DNA from: Sphingobium jiangsuense
Lineage (GTDB): Bacteria; Pseudomonadota; Alphaproteobacteria; Sphingomonadales; Sphingomonadaceae
Direction of reading: 5' to 3'
Assembly: GCF_014196495.1 (NCBI RefSeq)
Contig: NZ_JACIDT010000001.1
Location: 124,001-188,000 of the forward strand
Length of the DNA: 64,000 bases
Under the pieces are notes generated by a model. The model searched no databases. It worked only from the letters and a program-made list of their open reading frames with translations, and had not been told where the DNA came from. Within the stretch, counting starts at the first letter, position 1. Each line of letters opens with the position of its first letter. Below, piece by piece: positions 18,049 through 26,679 of the stretch. The position numbers and the translations under genes are program-made.

Positions 18049-18216
18049 TAGGACCGATCGACATTCAGTTCAGGTGGAGCCGAAGCCGAAGGCGACCGTA
18101 GGTCAAAAGCGTGATTTTCGAGCATCGGAGCGCAGCGGACTTAAAGGTCCGTGAGCACCGAAGCGCAGGAAATCGCGCTTTGCAGGCCCGCATGGGCTGA
18201 ATGTCGATCGGTCCTA
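18049..18216. repeat. Structured interspersed element, copy A (20-bp self-complementary ends)
   Basis: Bases 18049-18068 and 18197-18216 are perfect 20-bp inverted repeats (arm begins taggaccgatcgacattc). Inside are ttcaggtgg pairing with cccgcatggg, then a core of two near-identical 16-mers, 18120-18135 (gagcatcggagcgcag) and 18153-18168 (gagcaccgaagcgcag), flanking a hairpin at 18136-18151 (cggac/gtccg). The same core occurs at 46833-46881 with different outer arms. The right arm ends on the stop codon of the DUF1338 gene. No coding potential. Confidence 0.8.
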
Positions 18217-19230
18217 ATCCGGCGTCGTCATCTTGAAGATGCCCTGCGCATTGCCGCTGTCGAAGCGCAGGTCGGGCGCGCCGGTTTCCGGGTCCATATC
18301 GCGGCTGATGAATTCGTAGAAGGAGCCGGGCACGCCCATCGTCACATGGCGTCCGTTCTTGTCGAGGAACGGGCGCTCCACCCGGTCGGCGCGGGTCGCG
18401 GTCTGGCGGACGCGGCCGCTGCCGGAAATCTCGATCACATCCTTCATCGCGCGCCCGGCCGCGCGCTGGGCGGCGACGGTGGCGTCGAGGTCGGCCACCC
18501 GGTCGGTGCCGTGGTTGAACGCATTGCCCTCGGTCGCGATCCACGCCGCCTCTGCGCTTTCCCGCTTCAGCGCCTCATAATCGGCCAGCGCGGGCGCGTC
18601 ATGATGCCGGTCGAACGCGCGCGCCAGCACCGGCAGCAGCTCCGCCGCATCCTCCAGCGCCAGTCGTCCCTGCGCCGCCAGCCGCGCCAGCGCCTCGCGC
18701 GCGAAGCTGTTCAGCGGATCGGCCGTCGTCCCGAAGATCCGGCGGGCGGCCGCCTGGAAATCCGGGCCAAAGCGGTCGACATGCAGTTCGCTGACGAAAT
18801 ATTGCGGAAGGGCGTGCGGATGCTCCGCATGGCACCAGGCGTAGCCGGTCATCCTCAGCCGGTCGAGCGGATAGACCCCGGCCATCCGGTAGCCGAGCGG
18901 CTCCAGCAGCCGGGCGAAGGCATCCGCCCCGGCGGGCATCGCGCCGGTGCGTTCGCCGTCGGGCAGGCGGATGGTGCGCAGCGCGCCATGGTCCAGCAGC
19001 ACCCGCCCCCCGGCGGCGATCCTGTCCGCGACATAGGCGGCGCCGGTCGGCGCCCGGTCGAGCAGCCCCTGATGCAGCGCCGCCGCGAGCGCGAAGGCCA
19101 GCTCCGCCCCACAGATGCTGTCCGGCTCCGCCTCCCCGCCCGCATCGGGCAGGACGAGCGCATCGAGGGCCGCCCGCGCCCGCGCGCCCAGCAAGGGGGT
19201 CAGCAAGACGATCAGCTTTTCCTCATCCAT
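18214..19230 (-). CDS. DUF1338-family 2-oxoadipate dioxygenase/decarboxylase-like protein
   Basis: A 338-residue protein of the DUF1338 family, which includes HglS/YdcJ, Fe(II)-dependent enzymes turning 2-oxoadipate into D-2-hydroxyglutarate in lysine breakdown. Candidate metal ligands are H81 (LLDHGALRTI), E148 in YFVSELH and H240 (AFNHGTDRV). It is about 100 residues shorter than typical HglS, lacking part of the C-terminal region, as in a short sub-branch of the family, so the substrate may differ. It is divergent from zur. No lysine-catabolism gene is beside it. Family assignment is firm, reaction is inference. Confidence 0.82.
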   Translation of the reverse strand: MDEEKLIVLLTPLLGARARAALDALVLPDAGGEAEPDSICGAELAFALAAALHQGLLDRAPTGAAYVADRIAAGGRVLLDHGALRTIRLPDGERTGAMPAGADAFARLLEPLGYRMAGVYPLDRLRMTGYAWCHAEHPHALPQYFVSELHVDRFGPDFQAAARRIFGTTADPLNSFAREALARLAAQGRLALEDAAELLPVLARAFDRHHDAPALADYEALKRESAEAAWIATEGNAFNHGTDRVADLDATVAAQRAAGRAMKDVIEISGSGRVRQTATRADRVERPFLDKNGRHVTMGVPGSFYEFISRDMDPETGAPDLRFDSGNAQGIFKMTTPD

Positions 19231-19336
19231 CGCGCGACTATCCGCCTTTGCGCGGCAACAGGCAAGCCTTGCCGCATGCCCCTCCCCCTGTGCCCCTCCT
19301 CTTGTACAGGGCGTCCCGCATCCCTACACTCCGTTC

Positions 19337-19801
19337 ATGGGCAGCCATCATCATCACGAGTTCAGCGGGGCCTCCCTGCGCGAGGCGGCGCAGCATGCGC
19401 TGGAAAAAAGAGGCGAGCAATGGACGCCGATGCGCGCCTCGATCTTCGACGCGCTGGCGGAGCGGACCCGGCCGACCTCCGCCTACGACATCGCCGACGC
19501 GGTGTCGGCGGCGCGCGGCAAGCGGGTCGCGCCCAACAGCGTCTATCGCATCCTCGACCTGTTCGTGTCGTCCAACCTCGCGACTCGCGTGGAAAGCGCG
19601 AACGCCTATATCGCCAACGCGCATCCCGGCTGCATGCACGACTGCATCTTCCTCGTCTGCACCGACTGCGGCAAGGCGATCCATGTCGATGACGACACGC
19701 TCACCGCCTCGGTGCGGGAACGGGCCAACCGGGAAGGCTTCGTCGCCGCCCGCCCGGTGATAGAGGTTCAGGGCCGCTGCGCGGAGTGTGCGCCCGCATG
19801 A
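19337..19801 (+). CDS. zur: Fur-family regulator, Zur-like
   Basis: A 154-residue Fur-superfamily metalloregulator. The winged helix is about residues 15-85 ([20 protein letters not shown] then [20 protein letters not shown]). Structural zinc would use C108/C111 (VCTDC) and C148/C151 (CAEC). The [20 protein letters not shown] region is closer to Zur than to Fur, so zinc-dependent repression of zinc uptake is the likely role. The N terminus carries a natural His run (residues 4-7). The start ATG at 19337 is chosen by homology; the frame is open upstream. The stop overlaps the start of a 25-codon ORF. Confidence 0.88.
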   Translation: MGSHHHHEFSGASLREAAQHALEKRGEQWTPMRASIFDALAERTRPTSAYDIADAVSAARGKRVAPNSVYRILDLFVSSNLATRVESANAYIANAHPGCMHDCIFLVCTDCGKAIHVDDDTLTASVRERANREGFVAARPVIEVQGRCAECAPA

Positions 19802-19875
19802 ACGCCCTTTACTGGGGGTTCGACAAGCGGGGCCGCAAGGTCTATGGGCGGGGACTGGAGACACAGGCACAATGA
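19798..19875 (+). CDS. 25-codon microORF overlap-coupled between zur and dxs
   Basis: ATG at 19798 overlaps the zur stop (ATGA) and the TGA at 19873-19875 overlaps the dxs start at 19872 (aATGA). The product has 25 residues, begins [19 protein letters not shown], and is basic and aromatic-rich rather than random in composition for this GC content. Both overlaps suit translation by the same ribosomes along zur-microORF-dxs. I do not recognise a family. It could be a genuine microprotein or simply a coupling frame that carries ribosomes to dxs. Confidence 0.55.
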   Translation: MNALYWGFDKRGRKVYGRGLETQAQ

Positions 19876-21800
19876 ACGAACGCCCCGCCACGCCCCTGCT
19901 CGATCAGGTCGACGAACCTGCCGATCTGCGCCGTCTGCGGCCCGACCAGCTGCGCCAGCTGGCCGACGAGCTGCGCGCCGAGACGATCAGCGCCGTCGGC
20001 GTGACCGGCGGCCATCTGGGGTCGGGCCTCGGCGTCGTGGAGCTGACCACCGCGATCCATTATGTGTTCGACACGCCCGAAGACAAGCTGATCTGGGACG
20101 TGGGGCACCAATGCTATCCACACAAGATCCTGACCGGCCGGCGCGACCGCATCCGCACGCTGCGGCAGGGCGGCGGCCTGTCCGGCTTCACCAGGCGGGC
20201 CGAGAGCGACTATGATCCGTTCGGCGCGGCGCACAGCTCCACCAGCATCAGCGCGGCGCTGGGCTTCGCGATCGCCAACAAGCTGGCGGGCAGGCCCGGC
20301 AAGGGCATAGCCGTCATCGGCGACGGGGCGATGTCGGCGGGCATGGCCTATGAGGCGATGAACAATGCCGAGGCGGCTGGCAATCGCCTGATCGTCATAT
20401 TGAACGACAACGACATGTCGATCGCGCCGCCGGTGGGCGGGCTGTCGGCCTATCTCGCCCGGCTGGTGTCGAGCCGCGAGTTCCTCGGCCTGCGCGGGCT
20501 GGCCCGCAAGATCGCGCGCAAGCTGCCCCGGCCGCTCCACAATGCCGCGAAGAAGACCGACGAATTCGCCCGCGGCATGGCGATGGGCGGCACGCTGTTC
20601 GAGGAGCTGGGCTTCTATTATGTCGGCCCGGTCGACGGGCATAATCTCGACCAGCTGATTCCGGTGCTGGAAAATGTGCGCGACGCGGCCGAGGGGCCGT
20701 GCCTCGTCCATGTCGTGACGCAGAAGGGCAAGGGCTATGCGCCCGCCGAAGCCGCCGCCGACAAATATCATGGCGTGCAGAAATTCGACGTGGTGACGGG
20801 CGCACAGGCCAAGGCCCCGCCGGGACCGCCCAGCTATACCGGCGTGTTCGCCAGGGCGCTGATCGCCGAGGCGCAACGCGACGAGACGATCTGCGCGATC
20901 ACCGCCGCCATGCCGTCGGGCACCGGGCTCGACCAGTTCGAGGAGGCATTCCCCGACCGCTGCTTCGATGTCGGCATTGCCGAGCAGCATGCCGTCACCT
21001 TCGCGGCGGGGCTGGCCGCGCAGGGGATGCGGCCCTTCTGCGCGATCTATTCGACCTTCCTGCAACGCGCCTATGATCAGGTGGTGCATGACGTCGCAAT
21101 CCAGAACCTGCCGGTGCGATTCGGCATCGACCGCGCGGGGCTGGTGGGCGCGGACGGCAGCACCCATGCGGGCAGCTTCGACATCACCTATCTCGCGACG
21201 CTGCCCAACATGGTGGTGATGGCCGCCGCCGACGAGGCGGAGCTGGTGCACATGATCCACACCTGCGCGCTGCATGACGACGGCCCGATCGCGGTGCGCT
21301 ATCCGCGCGGCAACGGCGTCGGCGTGCCGCTGCCCGAGCAGCCCATGCGGCTGAAGATCGGCGAGGGCCGCGTGGTGCGCGAGGGCAAGAAGGTCGCGAT
21401 CCTCTCGCTCGGCACAAGGCTGGAGGAGGCGCTCAAGGCCGCCGACGCGCTCGACGCGCGCGGGCTTTCGACCACCGTCGCCGACCTGCGCTTCGCCAAG
21501 CCGCTCGACGAGGCGCTGATCCGCCGCCTGCTCACCGGCCATGAGGTCGCGGTGACGGTGGAGGAAGGCAGCATCGGCGGGCTGGGCGCGCATGTGCTGA
21601 CGCTCGCCAGCGACGAGGGACTGATCGACACCGGGCTGAAGCTGCGCACGCTCCGCCTGCCCGATGTCTTTCAGGATCAGGACAAGCCGGAACGGCAATA
21701 TGCCGAGGCGGGACTCGACGCCGACGGCATCGTCGCCACCGTGCTCAAGGCGCTGCGCCACAATAGCGCGGGCGTGGGCGAAGCGGGCGCGCGGGCCTGA
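19872..21800 (+). CDS. dxs: 1-deoxy-D-xylulose-5-phosphate synthase
   Basis: A 642-residue thiamine-diphosphate enzyme condensing pyruvate and glyceraldehyde 3-phosphate, the first step of the MEP isoprenoid pathway (needed for carotenoids, ubiquinone and hopanoids). Hallmarks are the substrate-end [13 protein letters not shown], the TPP/Mg motif [17 protein letters not shown], the catalytic-glutamate segment [17 protein letters not shown], and the transketolase C domain with [17 protein letters not shown]. The start at 19872 matches the family N terminus (a longer frame begins at 19788 inside zur). It overlaps the preceding microORF and is 20 bases before nadD. Confidence 0.96.
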   Translation: MNERPATPLLDQVDEPADLRRLRPDQLRQLADELRAETISAVGVTGGHLGSGLGVVELTTAIHYVFDTPEDKLIWDVGHQCYPHKILTGRRDRIRTLRQGGGLSGFTRRAESDYDPFGAAHSSTSISAALGFAIANKLAGRPGKGIAVIGDGAMSAGMAYEAMNNAEAAGNRLIVILNDNDMSIAPPVGGLSAYLARLVSSREFLGLRGLARKIARKLPRPLHNAAKKTDEFARGMAMGGTLFEELGFYYVGPVDGHNLDQLIPVLENVRDAAEGPCLVHVVTQKGKGYAPAEAAADKYHGVQKFDVVTGAQAKAPPGPPSYTGVFARALIAEAQRDETICAITAAMPSGTGLDQFEEAFPDRCFDVGIAEQHAVTFAAGLAAQGMRPFCAIYSTFLQRAYDQVVHDVAIQNLPVRFGIDRAGLVGADGSTHAGSFDITYLATLPNMVVMAAADEAELVHMIHTCALHDDGPIAVRYPRGNGVGVPLPEQPMRLKIGEGRVVREGKKVAILSLGTRLEEALKAADALDARGLSTTVADLRFAKPLDEALIRRLLTGHEVAVTVEEGSIGGLGAHVLTLASDEGLIDTGLKLRTLRLPDVFQDQDKPERQYAEAGLDADGIVATVLKALRHNSAGVGEAGARA

Positions 21801-21820
21801 CCGCCCTTGCCCTTCCCCTC

Positions 21821-22504
21821 ATGACGAAAAGCGGCTTTCCCCGGAAGATCGGCCTGCTGGGCGGATCGTTCAACCCCGCCCATGGCGGCCATCGCGCGAT
21901 CAGCCTGTTCGCGCGGGAAGCGCTGGGGCTGGACGAGATCTGGTGGCTGGTCAGCCCCGGCAATCCGCTGAAGCCCGCCAGGGGCATGGCCCCGCTGCCC
22001 GACCGCCTCGCCCATGCGCGGCGGGTAGCGGCGCGCGCGCCGGTCCGTCCGACTGCGATCGAGCAGCGCCTCGGCACCCGCTACACCGTCGATACGCTGC
22101 ACGCGCTCGTCCGCCGCTATCCGCGCCATCGCTTCTGCTGGCTGATGGGCGCGGACAATCTGCGCCAGTTCGGCGCGTGGAAGGACTGGCGCGGCATAGC
22201 GCGCATCATGCCCATTGCCGTGGTCGCGCGTCCGGGTTATGATGCGCGCAGTCATGGTGAACCCGCCATGAACTGGCTGCGGCGTTTCGTCCGGCCCGCG
22301 CGCCAGAGCAGAAACTGGACGGACTGGAGAGCCCCGGCGCTTGTGCTTTTGCGCTTCCGCCCTGATCCGCGATCGGCAACCCTGTTGCGACGGGCCGACC
22401 CTTTCTGGCACCGCGAATATCGAAACCGGAGCGTGCGCGACCCGCTTACGCACCGTCTTGTCCCGTCATCCATGGTCCCATCACCACTGAAGGAGCGATT
22501 TTGA
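21821..22504 (+). CDS. nadD: Nicotinate-nucleotide adenylyltransferase NadD
   Basis: A 227-residue nucleotidyltransferase that adenylates nicotinate mononucleotide in NAD synthesis. Motifs are GLLGGSFNPAHGGHRAIS at the N terminus (the GxFxPxHxGH signature), GTRYTVDTL, FCWLMGADNLRQFGAWKDW, and the late SATLLRRADP (equivalent of the SxTxxR motif). The C terminus is extended by about ten residues (VPSSMVPSPLKERF) whose DNA doubles as the ribosome site of the next gene. The stop overlaps the rsfS start by four bases. The nadD-rsfS-rlmH order is widely conserved. Confidence 0.94.
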   Translation: MTKSGFPRKIGLLGGSFNPAHGGHRAISLFAREALGLDEIWWLVSPGNPLKPARGMAPLPDRLAHARRVAARAPVRPTAIEQRLGTRYTVDTLHALVRRYPRHRFCWLMGADNLRQFGAWKDWRGIARIMPIAVVARPGYDARSHGEPAMNWLRRFVRPARQSRNWTDWRAPALVLLRFRPDPRSATLLRRADPFWHREYRNRSVRDPLTHRLVPSSMVPSPLKERF

Positions 22505-22902
22505 ACCAGACCCACCCCGCCAGTGTCCCGGCATCCGACGCCGGTTCCCCGGCAGACCTCCACGCCATCGTGATGCAGTCGCTGGACGACGATCAGGCGC
22601 AGGAAACCATTTCCATCCCCCTCGCCGGCAAGAGCAGCATCGCCGACTATATGGTGGTCGCCAGCGGCCGCTCCTCCCGCCAGGTCGCCTCCATGGCGCA
22701 GAAGCTGGCCGAGCGGATCAAGCAGCAGACCGGGCGCATCGTGCGCATCGAGGGGCTGCCCGCCGCCGACTGGGTGCTGGTCGATGCAGGCGACGTGATC
22801 GTCCACCTGTTCCGGCCGGAAGTGCGCAGCTTCTACAATCTGGAGCGCATGTGGGGCTTTTCCGACGCGCCGCCCGCCCCGCCGGCCGCCGCCTCCCTTT
22901 GA
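22501..22902 (+). CDS. rsfS: Ribosome silencing factor RsfS
   Basis: A 133-residue RsfS/Iojap protein, which binds ribosomal protein uL14 and blocks subunit joining in starvation. SIADYMVVASGRSSRQVASM and the DAGDVIVHLFRPEVRSFYNLE segment are diagnostic. The start is TTG at 22501, decided by a strong ribosome site (gaaggagcg, 22489-22497); a homologous ATG start is absent nearby. It overlaps nadD by four bases (TTGA) and is followed by rlmH, as in most proteobacteria. Confidence 0.93.
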   Translation: MNQTHPASVPASDAGSPADLHAIVMQSLDDDQAQETISIPLAGKSSIADYMVVASGRSSRQVASMAQKLAERIKQQTGRIVRIEGLPAADWVLVDAGDVIVHLFRPEVRSFYNLERMWGFSDAPPAPPAAASL

Positions 22903-22949
22903 CCGCTCCGCGCCGCTGACGCGCCGGAGCGAGCGGAAAGGCCGCGCTC

Positions 22950-23375
22950 ATGCTGTTGCACATCGTCGCGCGCGGAAAGATCGGGCGCTCGCCGGAGGCG
23001 GAACTGGTCGAGCGCTATCTGAAACGGATAAGCTGGCCCACCCGCGTCACCGAGTTGCCCGACACCGGCGGCAAGCCGCCCGCGATCGCCGCTTCCCCTT
23101 GCGTCACCGTGCTGCTGGATGAGAAGGGCAAGCAGCTGGGATCGATGGAATTCGCCGAGAAACTGGGCGGCTGGCGCGACGACGGCATGCGCGAATGCCG
23201 GCTGATGATCGGCGCGGCGGACGGCTTCGACGATGAGGCGCGGGCCGGGGCGGACCTGCTGATCGCCTTCGGCCGCATGACCTGGCCGCACATGATGGCC
23301 CGCGCGATGCTGGCCGAACAGCTCTGGCGCGCGACATCCATCCTTGCGGGCCACCCCTATCATCGCGAAGGATAG
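22950..23375 (+). CDS. rlmH: 23S rRNA (pseudouridine1915-N3)-methyltransferase RlmH
   Basis: A 141-residue SPOUT methyltransferase acting on pseudouridine 1915 of 23S rRNA in the assembled ribosome. It starts MLLHIVARGKIGRSPEAELV and ends with the family segment MTWPHMMARAMLAEQLWRAT then AGHPYHREG. The middle shows VTVLLDEKGKQLGSMEFAEKL and the glycine-rich LMIGAADGF. Length is close to the usual 155. It lies 47 bases after rsfS and five bases before the EnvC-like gene. Confidence 0.95.
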   Translation: MLLHIVARGKIGRSPEAELVERYLKRISWPTRVTELPDTGGKPPAIAASPCVTVLLDEKGKQLGSMEFAEKLGGWRDDGMRECRLMIGAADGFDDEARAGADLLIAFGRMTWPHMMARAMLAEQLWRATSILAGHPYHREG

Positions 23376-23380
23376 CGGGC

Positions 23381-24601
23381 ATGAAGCGGGGGGTCCTCAT
23401 CACCATCGTCACAGGCACGGGCGCTCTGGCGCTGCTGTCCGGCGCGTGGATCGCGTCGGCCCAGCAGGTCGTCGTCTCCGGCCGCACCGCCAGCATGGCG
23501 GACGAACAGCGCGCCTACCGGCAGGCGAGCGAGCAGGCGAAGCGCGCCCGCGCCCTCTCCCGCCAGCTGGAGGCGCAGGCGAGCGCCGCGACGCGGGAGG
23601 CCGACCGCCTCAACGCGCAGGCCGCCGCCCTCGCCGCGCGCGTTACCGAAAGCGAGGCCGACCTGCGCGCCGGGCAGGCGCGCATCGCGATCATCGGCAA
23701 GCTGGTCGAGCGCCAGTCCGCCGGGCTGGCGCGGCAGCAGGGGCCGCTGGTGCGCCTGACCGCCGCCTTGCAGAGCTTTTCCAGCCGCCCGCCCGTGCTG
23801 GCGCTGCTGCAACCGGGCAGCCTGCGCGACACGGTGCATGTCCGCGCCGCCTTCGCCCATCTGCTGCCCGTCATCCGCGAGCGCACTGACCGGCTGCGCG
23901 CGGACCTCGATCGCACGCGCGCGCTTCAGGCGATGGCGGTGCAGGCCACCGATGGGCTGCGCGACGCCCGCGCCCGGCTGGCCGAGCAGCGCGTGGCGCT
24001 CAGCCGCCTGGAAGCGCAGAAGCGGATCGCGGCGCGGGGCCTGTCCTCCGACGCCGCGCTGGAAACCGAGCGGGCGCTGGCGATGAGCGAGCGAGCGCGC
24101 GACATCGGCGCGCTGCTCGCGCGGATGCAGCAGGCCGGCGCCCGGCGCGACCGGCTCGCCGCCCTGCCCGGCCCGGAACCCCGCCCCGGCACGCCTGAAC
24201 GCGCCGCCGCCGCCGCCGCCGCCGCCGCACCCGCCTATCGCCTGCCGGTCGCGGGCACGCTGATAACCGGCATGGGCGAGCTGTCGGACAGCGGCGTGCG
24301 ATCGCGCGGCATCACGATCGCCACGGCGCCCGGCGCGCAGGTCGTCGCACCCGCCAGAGGACGCATCGTCTTTGCCGGTCCCTATGGCGGCTTCGGCCAG
24401 ATCGTCATCATCGACCATGGCGACGGCTGGACCACCCTCGTCACCGACCTCGCCCGCCTCTCCGTCGCCGTGGGGCAGGATGTCGGGCAGGGCGGGCCGA
24501 TCGGCGTCGCGGGCGGCGGAGAGCATCCCGCCGTCACCATCGAATTGCGGCGGCAGGGCCGGCCCGTCGATGTGGTGGCGATGGCGAATGCGGGGGTGTG
24601 A
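23381..24601 (+). CDS. EnvC-like murein hydrolase activator with degenerate LytM domain
   Basis: A 406-residue exported protein: an N-terminal signal anchor (about 1-27), a long coiled coil (about 35-260, many Ala-Arg-Leu heptads), a short Ala-rich linker and a C-terminal LytM/M23 domain (about 285-400). In true LytM peptidases zinc is held by His-x(n)-Asp and HxH; here the corresponding places read RSRGITIAT, TLVTDLARLS and PAVTIELRR, so the zinc ligands are gone. It therefore resembles EnvC, which activates amidases at the division site rather than cutting peptidoglycan. It follows rlmH by five bases and precedes ctpA. Confidence 0.87.
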   Translation: MKRGVLITIVTGTGALALLSGAWIASAQQVVVSGRTASMADEQRAYRQASEQAKRARALSRQLEAQASAATREADRLNAQAAALAARVTESEADLRAGQARIAIIGKLVERQSAGLARQQGPLVRLTAALQSFSSRPPVLALLQPGSLRDTVHVRAAFAHLLPVIRERTDRLRADLDRTRALQAMAVQATDGLRDARARLAEQRVALSRLEAQKRIAARGLSSDAALETERALAMSERARDIGALLARMQQAGARRDRLAALPGPEPRPGTPERAAAAAAAAAPAYRLPVAGTLITGMGELSDSGVRSRGITIATAPGAQVVAPARGRIVFAGPYGGFGQIVIIDHGDGWTTLVTDLARLSVAVGQDVGQGGPIGVAGGGEHPAVTIELRRQGRPVDVVAMANAGV

Positions 24602-24637
24602 GCAGGCGGACTTACGATTAGCTGACCTTGGCCTGCC

Positions 24638-24727
24638 GTCACCCCGGCGCAGGCTGGGGTCGCAGGCCCCAGTCTCAGGCCATGCCCGCGCGCCGTCTCC
24701 TGAGATGCCAGCCTGCACTGGCATGAC
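24638..24727. repeat. Palindromic intergenic repeat, copy 1 (caccccggcgcaggctgggg type)
   Basis: A compound palindrome: left hairpin around ccccggcgcaggctgggg, an inner pair ctcagg/cctgag, and a right hairpin tgccagcctgcactggca, bounded by gtcac and tgac. Related copies are at 27866-27949, 61642-61718 and, as a half copy, 55877-55902. It lies between the EnvC-like gene and ctpA and could act as a terminator or mRNA-stabilising hairpin. Non-coding. Confidence 0.75.
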
Positions 24728-24814
24728 GCGACAGGGGTGGCCGAAAATCCCGCTATGCGCGCCGCCCGCGCCGTCCTATATAGTGGCCATATCAGTATCG
24801 GGACCGCTGCACCT

Positions 24815-26173
24815 ATGAATTCCTCGTTGCTCCGCAATGCCGCCGCCCTGGCCGCGCTTGCGCTCGTGCCTGCCACCACCGCCGCCATGGCCGAAGCGGA
24901 AGGCAGCAATTATGCCGCGCTCGACGAATTCATGGACGTGTTCCAGAAGGTCCGCACCGACTATGTCGAGAAGGTCGACGACGAAAAGCTGATTCGCGGC
25001 GCCATTTCCGGCATGCTGTCCAGCCTCGATCCGCACAGCGGCTTCCTCGACGCGCGCGATTTCGAGAATATGAAGACCCAGACGGAAGGCAGCTATGGCG
25101 GCCTCGGCCTCTCCGTCACGATGGAGGACGGCACCGTCAAGGTGATCGCGCCGACCGCCGACACGCCCGCCGCCCGCGCCGGGATCAAGGCGGGCGACTA
25201 TATCACCCATATCGACGGCGAGCTGGTCTATGGCAGCTCGCTCGACGAGGCGGTGGAGAAGATGCGCGGCAAGCCAGGCACGCAGATCAAGCTGACCATC
25301 GTGCGCCCCGGCCGCGACAAGCCGCTGGAACTGACGCTGACCCGCGAGATCATCGACATCAAGCCGGTGAAGTGGGAAGTGAAGGACGGCGTCGGCGTCA
25401 TCCAGATCGTCAGCTTCTCCGCCAATACCGGCGCCGACGTGCGCTCGGCCATCCGCAGCATCACCCAGTCGCTCGGCCGCAAGCCGGCGGGCTATATCCT
25501 CGACCTGCGCTCCAACCCCGGCGGCTTGCTGGACGAGGCGGTATCGGTGTCCGACACCTTCCTCAACAGCGGCGAGATCGTGTCGCAGCGCGGCCGCGCC
25601 AAGGGCGACATAGAGCGCTATTACGCCAAGCCCGGCGACGATACGAACGGCGCGCCGATCATCGTGCTGGTCGATTCCGGCTCGGCCTCCGCGTCGGAGA
25701 TCGTCGCGGGCGCGTTGCAGGACCAGCATCGCGCGCTCGTCATGGGCGAAACCAGCTTCGGCAAGGGCAGCGTGCAAACCCTGCTGCCGCTCTCGCCCAC
25801 CACCGCGCTGCGCCTCACCACCGCGCGCTATTACACGCCGTCGGGCCGCAGCGTGCAGGAAGGCGGCATCAAGCCCGATATCCGCGTGCCGCAGCTGTCC
25901 GACCCGGATTACAAGACGCGGCCCAAATTCCGCGAATCGGACCTGCGCCGCCACCTGATCAACGAGATCAAGAGCGACGACCCGGTGTTCGAGGAAGATG
26001 CGAAGGACGATCCGCGCTTCTCCATGACCGCCGAGCAGCTGAAGGCAAAGGGCATAGAGGATTTCCAGTTGCGCTATGCACTGGACACCATCGCCCGCCT
26101 CGCCCCGCAGGGTACGAAAACCACGGCCGAGGCAAAAACCGAGGCGCTGAAGAAAGCCGCGGGCAGGCGCTGA
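24815..26173 (+). CDS. ctpA: S41-family C-terminal processing peptidase (CtpA)
   Basis: A 452-residue periplasmic serine peptidase with a signal peptide (MNSSLLRNAAALAALALVPA...), a PDZ domain (about 85-170, GGLGLSVTMEDGTVKVIAP then GIKAGDYITHIDGE), and the S41 core. The nucleophile lies in the GSASASE segment (residues 289-295) and the general-base lysine in GETSFGKGSVQ. CtpA enzymes trim or degrade envelope proteins, including peptidoglycan hydrolases. The start at 24815 is used because it begins the signal peptide; an upstream in-frame start lies in the repeat region. EnvC-ctpA is a conserved alphaproteobacterial pair. Confidence 0.95.
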   Translation: MNSSLLRNAAALAALALVPATTAAMAEAEGSNYAALDEFMDVFQKVRTDYVEKVDDEKLIRGAISGMLSSLDPHSGFLDARDFENMKTQTEGSYGGLGLSVTMEDGTVKVIAPTADTPAARAGIKAGDYITHIDGELVYGSSLDEAVEKMRGKPGTQIKLTIVRPGRDKPLELTLTREIIDIKPVKWEVKDGVGVIQIVSFSANTGADVRSAIRSITQSLGRKPAGYILDLRSNPGGLLDEAVSVSDTFLNSGEIVSQRGRAKGDIERYYAKPGDDTNGAPIIVLVDSGSASASEIVAGALQDQHRALVMGETSFGKGSVQTLLPLSPTTALRLTTARYYTPSGRSVQEGGIKPDIRVPQLSDPDYKTRPKFRESDLRRHLINEIKSDDPVFEEDAKDDPRFSMTAEQLKAKGIEDFQLRYALDTIARLAPQGTKTTAEAKTEALKKAAGRR

Positions 26174-26180
26174 GGCGGGG

Positions 26181-26672
26181 ATGAACCGGTCCTCCGCGCT
26201 GCCGCTCGCTCGCCTGATCGCGCTCGCCGCGCCCGCGCTGTTGCTGGGCGGGGCGCTGGCGTCGCAATATATAGGCGGCCTTTACCCGTGCGAGATGTGC
26301 CTGTGGCAGCGCTGGCCGCATGCCGCCGCGATCCTGCTTGCGCTCGGCGCCTTTGCCACCCGGCCGCGCGCCGGGACCAGCCGCCTGCTGACAGCGCTCG
26401 CCGCGCTGGGAATCGCGGTGAGCGGGGCGATCGGCGTGTTTCACGCGGGCGTCGAATATGGCTGGTGGGAAGGTATCACCGCCTGCTCCGTGCCGATAGC
26501 GGGGGGCAGCGCGCAGGATATGCTCGATGCGATCATGGCCGCGCCGCTGACCCGCTGCGACGTCGCGCCCTGGTCGCTTTTCGGCATTTCCCTTGCGGGC
26601 TTCAATGCTCTATTCTCCCTTGCGGCGGCGGCGCTGATCGCCGCCTGCCTGCTGCGCGCCCGCAAGGATTGA
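26181..26672 (+). CDS. dsbB: Disulfide bond formation protein B family
   Basis: A 163-residue inner-membrane protein with four hydrophobic helices, transferring electrons from periplasmic DsbA to quinone. The first redox pair is C37/C40 (PCEMCLWQRW, the canonical motif with the following Arg), the second is C102 and C126 in the second periplasmic loop. It begins seven bases after ctpA and ends seven bases before coq7, so the three are probably co-transcribed. Confidence 0.92.
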   Translation: MNRSSALPLARLIALAAPALLLGGALASQYIGGLYPCEMCLWQRWPHAAAILLALGAFATRPRAGTSRLLTALAALGIAVSGAIGVFHAGVEYGWWEGITACSVPIAGGSAQDMLDAIMAAPLTRCDVAPWSLFGISLAGFNALFSLAAAALIAACLLRARKD

Positions 26673-26679
26673 GAAAGAG

